Made by a program: the position numbers and the translations under genes. From Auanema rhodensis (lineage: Eukaryota > Nematoda > Chromadorea > Rhabditida > Rhabditidae), in the NCBI GenBank assembly GCA_964057225.1, contig OZ059897.1:20894001-20958000 (forward strand): a stretch of DNA of 64,000 nucleotides, read 5' to 3'. Positions 38,611 through 52,298 of this stretch are shown piece after piece (positions within the stretch are counted from its first letter, which is position 1; each line of letters starts with the position of its first letter). The notes under the pieces were generated by a model. The model did not search any database. It worked only from the letters and a program-made list of their open reading frames with translations, and had not been told where the DNA came from.

Positions 38611-40365
38611 ATCGTTTGAAAAATGATGCATTAGTGTATGTTGAGTTTCCATGTACACTCAACATTGCTTCCAAAAACATTTTGACAAAAATTTTTTCGA
38701 AAAATTTCAAAATAATTTAGCAAAAAGTAGATGTTTTTAGATTCCATTTTTCAAGGCAAAGACGATGGACAATGTTATTCAACGAAAAAATTGATTCTTC
38801 AGGGTGAAAATCGAGGATATAAGTGTGAACTTATATCAGTTGATATCTCGGTGCATTTTTAAGCTAGCGCAAATCTGATAACACAGATCGACGCAGCTTA
38901 AAAATCCGCATCGAATGCACTATACTACATTGAGAAAAGCTTAATACAAAAATTAGTTATGATCGTTTGAAAAATGATGCATTAGTGTATGTTGAGTTTC
39001 TATGTACACTCAACATTGCTTCCAAAAACATTTTGACAAAAATTTTTTCGAAAAATTTCAAAATAATTTAGCAAAAAGTAGATGTTTTTAGATTCCATTT
39101 TTCAAGGCAAAGACGATAGACAATGTTATTCAACGAAAAAGTTAATTCTTCAGGGTGAAACTCGAGGATATAAGTGTGAACTTATATCAGTTGATATCTC
39201 GGTGCATTTTTAAGCTAGCGCAAATCTGATAACACAGATCGACGCAGCTTAAAAATCCGCATCGAATGCACTATATTACATTGAGAAACACTTGATACAA
39301 AAATTAGTTATGATCGTTTGAAAAATGATGCATTAGTGTATGTTGAGTTTCCATGTACACTCAACATTGCTTCCAAAAACATTTTGACAAAAATTTTTTC
39401 GAAAAATTTCAAAATAATTTAGCAAAAAGTAGATGTTTTAAGATTCCATTTTTCAAGGCAAAGACGATGGACAATGTTATTCAACGAAAAAATTAATTCT
39501 TCAGGGTGAAAATCGAGGATATAAGTGTGAACTTATATCAGTTGATATCTCGGTGCATTTTTAAGCTAGCGCAAATCTGAAAACACAGATCGACGCAGCT
39601 TAAAAATCCGCATCGAATGCACTATACTACATTGAGAAAAACTTAATACAAAAATTAGTTATGATCGTTTGAAAAATGATGCATTAGTGTATGTTGAGTT
39701 TCCATGTACACTCAACATTGCTTCCAAAAACATTTTGACAAAAATTTTTTCGAAAAATTTCAAAATAATTTAGCAAAAAGTAGATGTTTTTAGATTCCAT
39801 TTTTCAAGGCAAAGACGATGGACAATGTTATTCAACGAAAAAATTGATTCTTCAGGGTGAAAATCGAGGATATAAGTGTGAACTTATATCAGTTGATATC
39901 TCGGTGCATTTTTAAGCTAGCGCAAATCTGATAACACAGATCGACGCAGCTTAAAAATCCGCATCGAATGCACTATACTACATTGAGAAAAGCTTAATAC
40001 AAAAATTAGTTATGATCGTTTGAAAAATGATGCATTAGTGTATGTTGAGTTTCCATGTACACTCAACATTGCTTCCAAAAACATTTTGACAAAAATTTTT
40101 TCGAAAAATTTCAAAATAATTTAGCAAAAAGTAGATGTTTTTAGATTCCATTTTTCAAGGCAAAGACGATGGACAATGTTATTCAACGAAAAAATTGATT
40201 CTTCAGGGTGAAAATCGAGGATATAAGTGTGAACTTATATCAGTTGATATCTCGGTGCATTTTTAAGCTAGCGCAAATCTGATAACACAGATCGACGCAG
40301 CTTAAAAATCCGCATCGAATGCACTATACTACATTGAGAAAAGCTTAATACAAAAATTAGTTATG
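38611..40365. repeat. Island of domain-B classes (X-W-V-X-X) inside domain C
   Basis: Monomers 111-115 show the domain-B series, including a V with A128 and A269, surrounded by L, S, Y and Z units. Monomer 112 has two private changes: T40 in the loop of hairpin 1 and a C giving AAACTCGAGG near 200. The island shows that blocks of a few monomers are exchanged between distant parts of the array. Confidence 0.75.
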
Positions 40366-41769
40366 ATCGTTTGAAAAATGATGCATTAGTGTATGTTGAG
40401 TTTCCATGTACACTCAACATTGCTTCCAAAAACATTTTGACAAAAATTTTTTCGAAAAATTTCAAAATAATTTAGCAAAAAGTAGATGTTTTTAGATTCC
40501 ATTTTTCAAGGCAAAGACGATGGACAATGTTATTCAACGAAAAAATTAATTCTTCAGGGTGAAAATCGAGGATATAAGTGTGAACTTATATCAGTTGATA
40601 TCTCGGTGCATTTTTAAGCTAGCGCAAATCTGATAACACAGATCGACGCAGCTTAAAAATCCGCATCGAATGCACTATACTACATTGAAAAACGCTTAAT
40701 ACAAAAATTAGTTATGATCGTTTGAAAAATGATGCATTAGTGTATGTTGAGTTTCCATGTACACTCAACATTGCTTCCAAAAACATTTTGACAAAAATTT
40801 TTTCGAAAAATTTCAGAATAATTTAGCGAAAAGTAGATGTTTTTAGATTCGATTTTTCAAGGCAAAGACGATGGACAATGTTATTCAACGAAAAAATTAA
40901 TTCTTCAGGGTGAAAATCGAGGATATAAGTGTGAACTTATATCAGTTGATATCTCGGTGCATTTTTAAGCTAGCGCAAATCTGATAACACAGATCGACGC
41001 AGCTTAAAAATCCGCATCGAATGCACTATACTACATTGAGAAAAGCTTAATACAAAAATTAGTTATGATCGTTTGAAAAATGATGCATTAGTGTATGTTG
41101 AGTTTCCATGTACACTCAACATTGCTTCCAAAAACATTTTGACAAAAATTTTTTCGAAAAATTTCAAAATAATTTAGCAAAAAGTAGATGTTTTTAGATT
41201 CCTTTTCTCAAGGCAAAGACGATGGACAATGTTATTCAACGAAAAAATTATTTCTTCAGGGTGAAAATCGAGGATATAAGTGTGAACTTATATCAGTTGA
41301 TATCTCGGTGCATTTTTAAGCTAGCGCAAATCTGATAACACAGATCGACGCAGCTTAAAAATCCGGATCGAATGCACTATACTACATTAAGAAACGCTTG
41401 ATACAAAAATTAGTTATGATCGTTTGAAAAATGATGCATTAGTGTATGTTGAGTTTCCATGTACACTCAACATTGCTTCCAAAAACATTTTGACAAAAAT
41501 TTTTTCGAAAAATTTCAAAATAATTTAGCAAAAAGTAGATGTTTTTAGATTCCTTTTCTCAAGGCAAAGACGATGGACAATGTTATTCAACGAAAAAATT
41601 ATTTCTTCAGGGTGAAAATCGAGGATATAAGTGTGAACTTATATCAGTTGATATCTCGGTGCATTTTTAAGCTAGCGCAAATCTGATAACACAGATCGAC
41701 GCAGCTTAAAAATCCGGATCGAATGCACTATACTACATTAAGAAACGCTTGATACAAAAATTAGTTATG

Positions 41770-44700
41770 ATCGTTTGAAAAATGATGCATTAGTGTATGT
41801 TGAGTTTCCATGTACACTCAACATTGCTTCCAAAAACATTTTGACAAAAATTTTTTCGAAAAATTTCAAAATAATTTAGCAAAAAGTAGATGTTTTTAGA
41901 TTCCTTTTTTCAAGGCAAAGACGATGGACAATGTTATTCAACGAAAAAATTGATTCTTCAGGGTGAAAATCGAGGATATAAGTGTGAACTTATATCAGTT
42001 GATATCTCGGTGCATTTTTAAGCTAGCGCAAATCTGATAACACAGATCGACGCAGCTTAAAAATCCGCATCGAATGCACTATACTACATTGAGAAAAGCT
42101 TAATACAAAAATTAGTTATGATCGTTTGAAAAATGATGCATTAGTGTATGTTGAGTTTCCATGTACACTCAACATTGCTTCCAAAAACATTTTGACAAAA
42201 ATTTTTTCGAAAAATTTCAAAATAATTTAGCAAAAAGTAGATGTTTTTAGATTCCATTTTTCAAGGCAAAGACGATGGACAATGTTATTCAACGAAAAAA
42301 TTGATTCTTCAGGGTGAAAATCGAGGATATAAGTGTGAACTTATATCAGTTGATATCTCGGTGCATTTTTAAGCTAGCGCAAATCTGATAACACAGATCG
42401 ACGCAGCTTAAAAATCCGCATCGAATGCACTATACTACATTGAGAAAAGCTTAATACAAAAATTAGTTATGATCGTTTGAAAAATGATGCATTAGTGTAT
42501 GTTGAGTTTCCATGTACACTCAACATTGCTTCCAAAAACATTTTGACAAAAATTTTTTCGAAAAATTTCAAAATAATTTAGCAAAAAGTAGATGTTTTTA
42601 GATTCCATTTTTCAAGGCAAAGACGATGGACAATGTTATTCAACGAAAAAATTAATTCTTCAGGGTGAAAATTGAGGATATAAGTGTGAACTTATATCAG
42701 TTGATATCTCGGTGCATTTTTAAGCTAGCGCAAATCTGATAACACAGATCGACGCAGCTTAAAAATCCGCATCGAATGCACTATACTACATTGAAAAACG
42801 CTTAATACAAAAATTAGTTATGATCGTTTGAAAAATGATGCATTAGTGTATGTTGAGTTTCCATGTACACTCAACATTGCTTCCAAAAACATTTTGACAA
42901 AAATTTTTTCGAAAAATTTCAGAATAATTTAGCGAAAAGTAGATGTTTTTAGATTCGATTTTTCAAGGCAAAGACGATGGACAATGTTATTCAACGAAAA
43001 AATCAATTCTTCAGGGTGAAAATCGAGGATATAAGTGTGAACTTATATCAGTTGATATCTCGGTGCATTTTTAAGCTAGCGCAAATCTGATAACACAGAT
43101 CGACGCAGCTTAAAAATCCGCATCGAATGCACTATACTACATTGAAAAACGCTTGATACAAAAATTAGTTATGATCGTTTGAAAAATGATGCATTAGTGT
43201 ATGTTGAGTTTCCATGTACACTCAACATTGCTTCCAAAAACATTTTGACAAAAATTTTTTCGAAAAATTTCAAAATAATTTAGCAAAAAGTAGATGTTTT
43301 TAGATTCCTTTTCTCAAGGCAAAGACGATGGACAATGTTATTCAACGAAAAAATTATTTCTTCAGGGTGAAAATCGAGGATATAAGTGTGAACTTATATC
43401 AGTTGATATCTCGGTGCATTTTTAAGCTAGCGCAAATCTGATAACACAGATCGACGCAGCTTAAAAATCCGGATCGAATGCACTATACTACATTAAGAAA
43501 CGCTTGATACAAAAATTAGTTATGATCGTTTGAAAAATGATGCATTAGTGTATGTTGAGTTTCCATGTACACTCAACATTGCTTCCAAAAACATTTTGAC
43601 AAAAATTTTTTCGAAAAATTTCAAAATAATTTAGCAAAAAGTAGATGTTTTTAGATTCCTTTTCTCAAGGCAAAGACGATGGACAATGTTATTCAACGAA
43701 AAAATTATTTCTTCAGGGTGAAAATCGAGGATATAAGTGTGAACTTATATCAGTTGATATCTCGGTGCATTTTTAAGCTAGCGCAAATCTGATAACACAG
43801 ATCGACGCAGCTTAAAAATCCGGATCGAATGCACTATACTACATTAAGAAACGCTTGATACAAAAATTAGTTATGATCGTTTGAAAAATGATGCATTAGT
43901 GTATGTTGAGTTTCCATGTACACTCAACATTGCTTCCAAAAACATTTTGACAAAAATTTTTTCGAAAAATTTCAAAATAATTTAGCAAAAAGTAGATGTT
44001 TTTAGATTCCATTTTTCAAGGCAAAGACGATAGACAATGTTATTCAACGGAAAAGTTAATTCTTCAGGGTGAAAATCGAGGATATAAGTGTGAACTTATA
44101 TCAGTTGATATCTCGGTGCATTTTTAAGCTAGCGCAAATCTGATAACACAGATCGACGCAGCTTAAAAATCCGCATCGAATGCACTATACTACATTGAGA
44201 AAAGCTTAATACAAAAATTAGTTATGATCGTTTGAAAAATGATGCATTAGTGTATGTTGAGTTTCCATGTACACTCAACATTGCTTCCAAAAACATTTTG
44301 ACAAAAATTTTTTCGAAAAATTTCAAAATAATTTAGCAAAAAGTAGATGTTTTTAGATTCCTTTTTTCAAGGCAAAGACGATGGACAATGTTATTCAACG
44401 AGAAAATTAATTCTTCAGGGTGAAAATCGAGGATATAAGTGTGAACTTATATCAGTTGATATCTCGGTGCATTTTTAAGCTAGCGCAAATCTGATAACAC
44501 AGATCGACGCAGCTTAAAAATCCGCATCGAATGCACTATACTACATTGAGAAAAGCTTAATACAAAAATTAGTTATGATCGTTAGAAAAATGATGCATTA
44601 GTGTATGTTGAGTTTCCATGTACACTCAACATTGCTTCCAAAAACATTTTGACAAAAATTTTTTCGAAAAATTTCAAAATAATTTAGCAAAAAGTAGATG

Positions 44701-45630
44701 TTTTTAGATTCCTTTTCTCAAGGCAAAGACGATGGACAATGTTATTCAACGAAAAAGTTAATTCTTCAGGGTGAAAATCGAGGATATAAGTGTGAACTTA
44801 TATCAGTTGATATCTCGGTGCATTTTTAAGCTAGCGCAAATCTGATAACACAGATCGACGCAGCTTAAAAATCCGGATCGAATGCACTATACTACATTAA
44901 GAAACGCTTGATACAAAAATTAGTTATGATCGTTTGAAAAATGATGCATTAGTGTATGTTGAGTTTCCATGTACACTCAACATTGCTTCCAAAAACATTT
45001 TGACAAAAATTTTTTCGAAAAATTTCAAAATAATTTAGCAAAAAGTAGATGTTTTTAGATTCCTTTTCTCAAGGCAAAGACGATGGACAATGTTATTCAA
45101 CGAAAAAATTATTTCTTCAGGGTGAAAATCGAGGATATAAGTGTGAACTTATATCAGTTGATATCTCGGTGCATTTTTAAGCTAGCGCAAATCTGATAAC
45201 ACAGATCGACGCAGCTTAAAAATCCGGATCGAATGCACTATACTACATTAAGAAACGCTTGATACAAAAATTAGTTATGATCGTTTGAAAAATGATGCAT
45301 TAGTGTATGTTGAGTTTCCATGTACACTCAACATTGCTTCCAAAAACATTTTGACAAAAATTTTTTCGAAAAATTTCAAAATAATTTAGCAAAAAGTAGA
45401 TGTTTTTAGATTCCTTTTCTCAAGGCAAAGACGATGGACAATGTTATTCAACGAAAAAGTTAATTCTTCAGGGTGAAAATCGAGGATATAAGTGTGAACT
45501 TATATCAGTTGATATCTCGGTGCATTTTTAAGCTAGCGCAAATCTGATAACACAGATCGACGCAGCTTAAAAATCCGGATCGAATGCACTATACTACATT
45601 AAGAAACGCTTGATACAAAAATTAGTTATG
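41770..45630. repeat. Eleven-monomer duplication, copy 1 (3,861 bp)
   Basis: Monomers 120-130 have the order X'-X-S-Y-Z-Z-K-Q-O-Z-O, and the same order returns 18 monomers (6,318 bp) later. The Y unit (monomer 123) carries the rare G100 (TTTCAGAAT) shared with its counterpart 141 and with monomer 117. Private changes here are T202 in monomer 122 (AATTGAGG) and C182 in monomer 123, so this copy has drifted slightly. Confidence 0.85.
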
Positions 45631-46683
45631 ATCGTTTGAAAAATGATGCATTAGTGTATGTTGAGTTTCCATGTACACTCAACATTGCTTCCAAAAACAT
45701 TTTGACAAAAATTTTTTCGAAAAATTTCAAAATAATTTAGCAAAAAGTAGATGTTTTTAGATTCCTTTTCTCAAGGCAAAGACGATGGACAATGTTATTC
45801 AACGAAAAAGTTAATTCTTCAGGGTGAAAATCGAGGATATAAGTGTGAACTTATATCAGTTGATATCTCGGTGCATTTTTAAGCTAGCGCAAATCTGATA
45901 ACACAGATCGACGCAGCTTAAAAATCCGGATCGAATGCACTATACTACATTAAGAAACGCTTGATACAAAAATTAGTTATGATCGTTTGAAAAATGATGC
46001 ATTAGTGTATGTTGAGTTTCCATGTACACTCAACATTGCTTCCAAAAACATTTTGACAAAAATTTTTTCGAAAAATTTCAAAATAATTTAGCAAAAAGTA
46101 GATGTTTTTAGATTCCTTTTCTCAAGGCAAAGACGATGGACAATGTTATTCAACGAAAAAGTTAATTCTTCAGGGTGAAAATCGAGGATATAAGTGTGAA
46201 CTTATATCAGTTGATATCTCGGTGCATTTTTAAGCTAGCGCAAATCTGATAACACAGATCGACGCAGCTTAAAAATCCGGATCGAATGCACTATACTACA
46301 TTAAGAAACGCTTGATACAAAAATTAGTTATGATCGTTTGAAAAATGATGCATTAGTGTATGTTGAGTTTCCATGTACACTCAACATTGCTTCCAAAAAC
46401 ATTTTGACAAAAATTTTTTCGAAAAATTTCAAAATAATTTAGCAAAAAGTAGATGTTTTTAGATTCCTTTTTTCAAGGCAAAGACGATGGACAATGTTAT
46501 TCAACGAAAAAATTGATTCTTCAGGGTGAAAATCGAGGATATAAGTGTGAACTTATATCAGTTGATATCTCGGTGCATTTTTAAGCTAGCGCAAATCTGA
46601 TAACACAGATCGACGCAGCTTAAAAATCCGGATCGAATGCACTATACTACATTAAGAAACGCTTGATACAAAAATTAGTTATG
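44929..46683. repeat. Five-monomer unit Z-O-O-O-X', copy 1
   Basis: Monomers 129-133 are followed directly by the same class order in 134-138. The three O units in the middle (G180 with C140 and the G299 tail) look identical to each other. This five-mer duplication lies in the interval between the two eleven-monomer copies and overlaps their edges. Confidence 0.8.
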
Positions 46684-48438
46684 ATCGTTTGAAAAATGAT
46701 GCATTAGTGTATGTTGAGTTTCCATGTACACTCAACATTGCTTCCAAAAACATTTTGACAAAAATTTTTTCGAAAAATTTCAAAATAATTTAGCAAAAAG
46801 TAGATGTTTTTAGATTCCTTTTCTCAAGGCAAAGACGATGGACAATGTTATTCAACGAAAAAATTATTTCTTCAGGGTGAAAATCGAGGATATAAGTGTG
46901 AACTTATATCAGTTGATATCTCGGTGCATTTTTAAGCTAGCGCAAATCTGATAACACAGATCGACGCAGCTTAAAAATCCGGATCGAATGCACTATACTA
47001 CATTAAGAAACGCTTGATACAAAAATTAGTTATGATCGTTTGAAAAATGATGCATTAGTGTATGTTGAGTTTCCATGTACACTCAACATTGCTTCCAAAA
47101 ACATTTTGACAAAAATTTTTTCGAAAAATTTCAAAATAATTTAGCAAAAAGTAGATGTTTTTAGATTCCTTTTCTCAAGGCAAAGACGATGGACAATGTT
47201 ATTCAACGAAAAAGTTAATTCTTCAGGGTGAAAATCGAGGATATAAGTGTGAACTTATATCAGTTGATATCTCGGTGCATTTTTAAGCTAGCGCAAATCT
47301 GATAACACAGATCGACGCAGCTTAAAAATCCGGATCGAATGCACTATACTACATTAAGAAACGCTTGATACAAAAATTAGTTATGATCGTTTGAAAAATG
47401 ATGCATTAGTGTATGTTGAGTTTCCATGTACACTCAACATTGCTTCCAAAAACATTTTGACAAAAATTTTTTCGAAAAATTTCAAAATAATTTAGCAAAA
47501 AGTAGATGTTTTTAGATTCCTTTTCTCAAGGCAAAGACGATGGACAATGTTATTCAACGAAAAAGTTAATTCTTCAGGGTGAAAATCGAGGATATAAGTG
47601 TGAACTTATATCAGTTGATATCTCGGTGCATTTTTAAGCTAGCGCAAATCTGATAACACAGATCGACGCAGCTTAAAAATCCGGATCGAATGCACTATAC
47701 TACATTAAGAAACGCTTGATACAAAAATTAGTTATGATCGTTTGAAAAATGATGCATTAGTGTATGTTGAGTTTCCATGTACACTCAACATTGCTTCCAA
47801 AAACATTTTGACAAAAATTTTTTCGAAAAATTTCAAAATAATTTAGCAAAAAGTAGATGTTTTTAGATTCCTTTTCTCAAGGCAAAGACGATGGACAATG
47901 TTATTCAACGAAAAAGTTAATTCTTCAGGGTGAAAATCGAGGATATAAGTGTGAACTTATATCAGTTGATATCTCGGTGCATTTTTAAGCTAGCGCAAAT
48001 CTGATAACACAGATCGACGCAGCTTAAAAATCCGGATCGAATGCACTATACTACATTAAGAAACGCTTGATACAAAAATTAGTTATGATCGTTTGAAAAA
48101 TGATGCATTAGTGTATGTTGAGTTTCCATGTACACTCAACATTGCTTCCAAAAACATTTTGACAAAAATTTTTTCGAAAAATTTCAAAATAATTTAGCAA
48201 AAAGTAGATGTTTTTAGATTCCTTTTTTCAAGGCAAAGACGATGGACAATGTTATTCAACGAAAAAATTGATTCTTCAGGGTGAAAATCGAGGATATAAG
48301 TGTGAACTTATATCAGTTGATATCTCGGTGCATTTTTAAGCTAGCGCAAATCTGATAACACAGATCGACGCAGCTTAAAAATCCGCATCGAATGCACTAT
48401 ACTACATTGAGAAAAGCTTAATACAAAAATTAGTTATG
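46684..48438. repeat. Five-monomer unit Z-O-O-O-X', copy 2
   Basis: Monomers 134-138 match monomers 129-133. They differ at the end: the last X' has C299 with GAGAAAAGC here, but G299 with TTAAGAAACGC in copy 1. The switch in the last tail marks the junction with the second eleven-monomer block, which starts with this same X' unit. Confidence 0.8.
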
Positions 48439-51400
48439 ATCGTTTGAAAAATGATGCATTAGTGTATGTTGAGTTTCCATGTACACTCAACATTGCTTCC
48501 AAAAACATTTTGACAAAAATTTTTTCGAAAAATTTCAAAATAATTTAGCAAAAAGTAGATGTTTTTAGATTCCATTTTTCAAGGCAAAGACGATGGACAA
48601 TGTTATTCAACGAAAAAATTGATTCTTCAGGGTGAAAATCGAGGATATAAGTGTGAACTTATATCAGTTGATATCTCGGTGCATTTTTAAGCTAGCGCAA
48701 ATCTGATAACACAGATCGACGCAGCTTAAAAATCCGCATCGAATGCACTATACTACATTGAGAAAAGCTTAATACAAAAATTAGTTATGATCGTTTGAAA
48801 AATGATGCATTAGTGTATGTTGAGTTTCCATGTACACTCAACATTGCTTCCAAAAACATTTTGACAAAAATTTTTTCGAAAAATTTCAAAATAATTTAGC
48901 AAAAAGTAGATGTTTTTAGATTCCATTTTTCAAGGCAAAGACGATGGACAATGTTATTCAACGAAAAAATTAATTCTTCAGGGTGAAAATCGAGGATATA
49001 AGTGTGAACTTATATCAGTTGATATCTCGGTGCATTTTTAAGCTAGCGCAAATCTGATAACACAGATCGACGCAGCTTAAAAATCCGCATCGAATGCACT
49101 ATACTACATTGAAAAACGCTTAATACAAAAATTAGTTATGATCGTTTGAAAAATGATGCATTAGTGTATGTTGAGTTTCCATGTACACTCAACATTGCTT
49201 CCAAAAACATTTTGACAAAAATTTTTTCGAAAAATTTCAGAATAATTTAGCGAAAAGTAGATGTTTTTAGATTCGATTTTTCAAGGCAAAGACGATGGAC
49301 AATGTTATTCAACGAAAAAATTAATTCTTCAGGGTGAAAATCGAGGATATAAGTGTGAACTTATATCAGTTGATATCTCGGTGCATTTTTAAGCTAGCGC
49401 AAATCTGATAACACAGATCGACGCAGCTTAAAAATCCGCATCGAATGCACTATACTACATTGAAAAACGCTTGATACAAAAATTAGTTATGATCGTTTGA
49501 AAAATGATGCATTAGTGTATGTTGAGTTTCCATGTACACTCAACATTGCTTCCAAAAACATTTTGACAAAAATTTTTTCGAAAAATTTCAAAATAATTTA
49601 GCAAAAAGTAGATGTTTTTAGATTCCTTTTCTCAAGGCAAAGACGATGGACAATGTTATTCAACGAAAAAATTATTTCTTCAGGGTGAAAATCGAGGATA
49701 TAAGTGTGAACTTATATCAGTTGATATCTCGGTGCATTTTTAAGCTAGCGCAAATCTGATAACACAGATCGACGCAGCTTAAAAATCCGGATCGAATGCA
49801 CTATACTACATTAAGAAACGCTTGATACAAAAATTAGTTATGATCGTTTGAAAAATGATGCATTAGTGTATGTTGAGTTTCCATGTACACTCAACATTGC
49901 TTCCAAAAACATTTTGACAAAAATTTTTTCGAAAAATTTCAAAATAATTTAGCAAAAAGTAGATGTTTTTAGATTCCTTTTCTCAAGGCAAAGACGATGG
50001 ACAATGTTATTCAACGAAAAAATTATTTCTTCAGGGTGAAAATCGAGGATATAAGTGTGAACTTATATCAGTTGATATCTCGGTGCATTTTTAAGCTAGC
50101 GCAAATCTGATAACACAGATCGACGCAGCTTAAAAATCCGGATCGAATGCACTATACTACATTAAGAAACGCTTGATACAAAAATTAGTTATGATCGTTT
50201 GAAAAATGATGCATTAGTGTATGTTGAGTTTCCATGTACACTCAACATTGCTTCCAAAAACATTTTGACAAAAATTTTTTCGAAAAATTTCAAAATAATT
50301 TAGCAAAAAGTAGATGTTTTTAGATTCCATTTTTCAAGGCAAAGACGATAGACAATGTTATTCAACGGAAAAGTTAATTCTTCAGGGTGAAAATCGAGGA
50401 TATAAGTGTGAACTTATATCAGTTGATATCTCGGTGCATTTTTAAGCTAGCGCAAATCTGATAACACAGATCGACGCAGCTTAAAAATCCGCATCGAATG
50501 CACTATACTACATTGAGAAAAGCTTAATACAAAAATTAGTTATGATCGTTTGAAAAATGATGCATTAGTGTATGTTGAGTTTCCATGTACACTCAACATT
50601 GCTTCCAAAAACATTTTGACAAAAATTTTTTCGAAAAATTTCAAAATAATTTAGCAAAAAGTAGATGTTTTTAGATTCCTTTTTTCAAGGCAAAGACGAT
50701 GGACAATGTTATTCAACGAGAAAATTAATTCTTCAGGGTGAAAATCGAGGATATAAGTGTGAACTTATATCAGTTGATATCTCGGTGCATTTTTAAGCTA
50801 GCGCAAATCTGATAACACAGATCGACGCAGCTTAAAAATCCGCATCGAATGCACTATACTACATTGAGAAAAGCTTAATACAAAAATTAGTTATGATCGT
50901 TAGAAAAATGATGCATTAGTGTATGTTGAGTTTCCATGTACACTCAACATTGCTTCCAAAAACATTTTGACAAAAATTTTTTCGAAAAATTTCAAAATAA
51001 TTTAGCAAAAAGTAGATGTTTTTAGATTCCTTTTCTCAAGGCAAAGACGATGGACAATGTTATTCAACGAAAAAGTTAATTCTTCAGGGTGAAAATCGAG
51101 GATATAAGTGTGAACTTATATCAGTTGATATCTCGGTGCATTTTTAAGCTAGCGCAAATCTGATAACACAGATCGACGCAGCTTAAAAATCCGGATCGAA
51201 TGCACTATACTACATTAAGAAACGCTTGATACAAAAATTAGTTATGATCGTTTGAAAAATGATGCATTAGTGTATGTTGAGTTTCCATGTACACTCAACA
51301 TTGCTTCCAAAAACATTTTGACAAAAATTTTTTCGAAAAATTTCAAAATAATTTAGCAAAAAGTAGATGTTTTTAGATTCCTTTTCTCAAGGCAAAGACG

Positions 51401-51947
51401 ATGGACAATGTTATTCAACGAAAAAATTATTTCTTCAGGGTGAAAATCGAGGATATAAGTGTGAACTTATATCAGTTGATATCTCGGTGCATTTTTAAGC
51501 TAGCGCAAATCTGATAACACAGATCGACGCAGCTTAAAAATCCGGATCGAATGCACTATACTACATTAAGAAACGCTTGATACAAAAATTAGTTATGATC
51601 GTTTGAAAAATGATGCATTAGTGTATGTTGAGTTTCCATGTACACTCAACATTGCTTCCAAAAACATTTTGACAAATTTTTTTCGAAAAATTTCAAAATA
51701 ATTTAGCAAAAAGTAGATGTTTTTAGATTCCTTTTCTCAAGGCAAAGACGATGGACAATGTTATTCAACGAAAAAGTTAATTCTTCAGGGTGAAAATCGA
51801 GGATATAAGTGTGAACTTATATCAGTTGATATCTCGGTGCATTTTTAAGCTAGCGCAAATCTGATAACACAGATCGACGCAGCTTAAAAATCCGGATCGA
51901 ATGCACTATACTACATTAAGAAACGCTTGATACAAAAATTAGTTATG
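48088..51947. repeat. Eleven-monomer duplication, copy 2 (3,860 bp)
   Basis: Monomers 138-148 repeat monomers 120-130 unit for unit. The copy is one base shorter because of the deletion in monomer 148, which corresponds to monomer 130 of copy 1 and shows that the deletion followed the duplication. The flanking units differ (Z against O on both sides), which fixes the block limits to about one monomer. Confidence 0.85.
51598..51947. repeat. Monomer 148, the only unit with a length change (350 bp)
   Basis: At 51,674-51,683 the usual run of five A then six T before CG is three A then seven T. This is a net loss of one base and one apparent A-to-T change, inside the central A/T palindrome. All later units are shifted by -1. 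It could be replication slippage or a homopolymer error in the assembly; a two-run change in one unit is typical of either. Confidence 0.9.
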
Positions 51948-52298
51948 ATCGTTTGAAAAATGATGCATTAGTGTATGTTGAGTTTCCATGTACACTCAAC
52001 ATTGCTTCCAAAAACATTTTGACAAAAATTTTTTCGAAAAATTTCAAAATAATTTAGCAAAAAGTAGATGTTTTTAGATTCCTTTTCTCAAGGCAAAGAC
52101 GATGGACAATGTTATTCAACGAAAAAATTATTTCTTCAGGGTGAAAATCGAGGATATAAGTGTGAACTTATATCAGTTGATATCTCGGTGCATTTTTAAG
52201 CTAGCGCAAATCTGATAACACAGATCGACGCAGCTTAAAAATCCGGATCGAATGCACTATACTACATTAAGAAACGCTTGATACAAAAATTAGTTATG

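Larger units (their letters stand above)
34750..52298. repeat. Array domain C: monomers 100-149, dominated by Y, Z, O, S, K
   Basis: Here C140 (CCTTTTCT at 134-141) and the G299 tail (TCCGGATC, with A322) appear and become the commonest state. G112 with G135 (class Y) is also frequent. Classes V and W are restricted to an island at 38,962-39,663 flanked by X monomers. Runs of identical O monomers occur at 45,280-46,332 and 47,035-48,087. Monomer 148, the only unit of 350 bp, lies near the right end. Confidence 0.82.
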
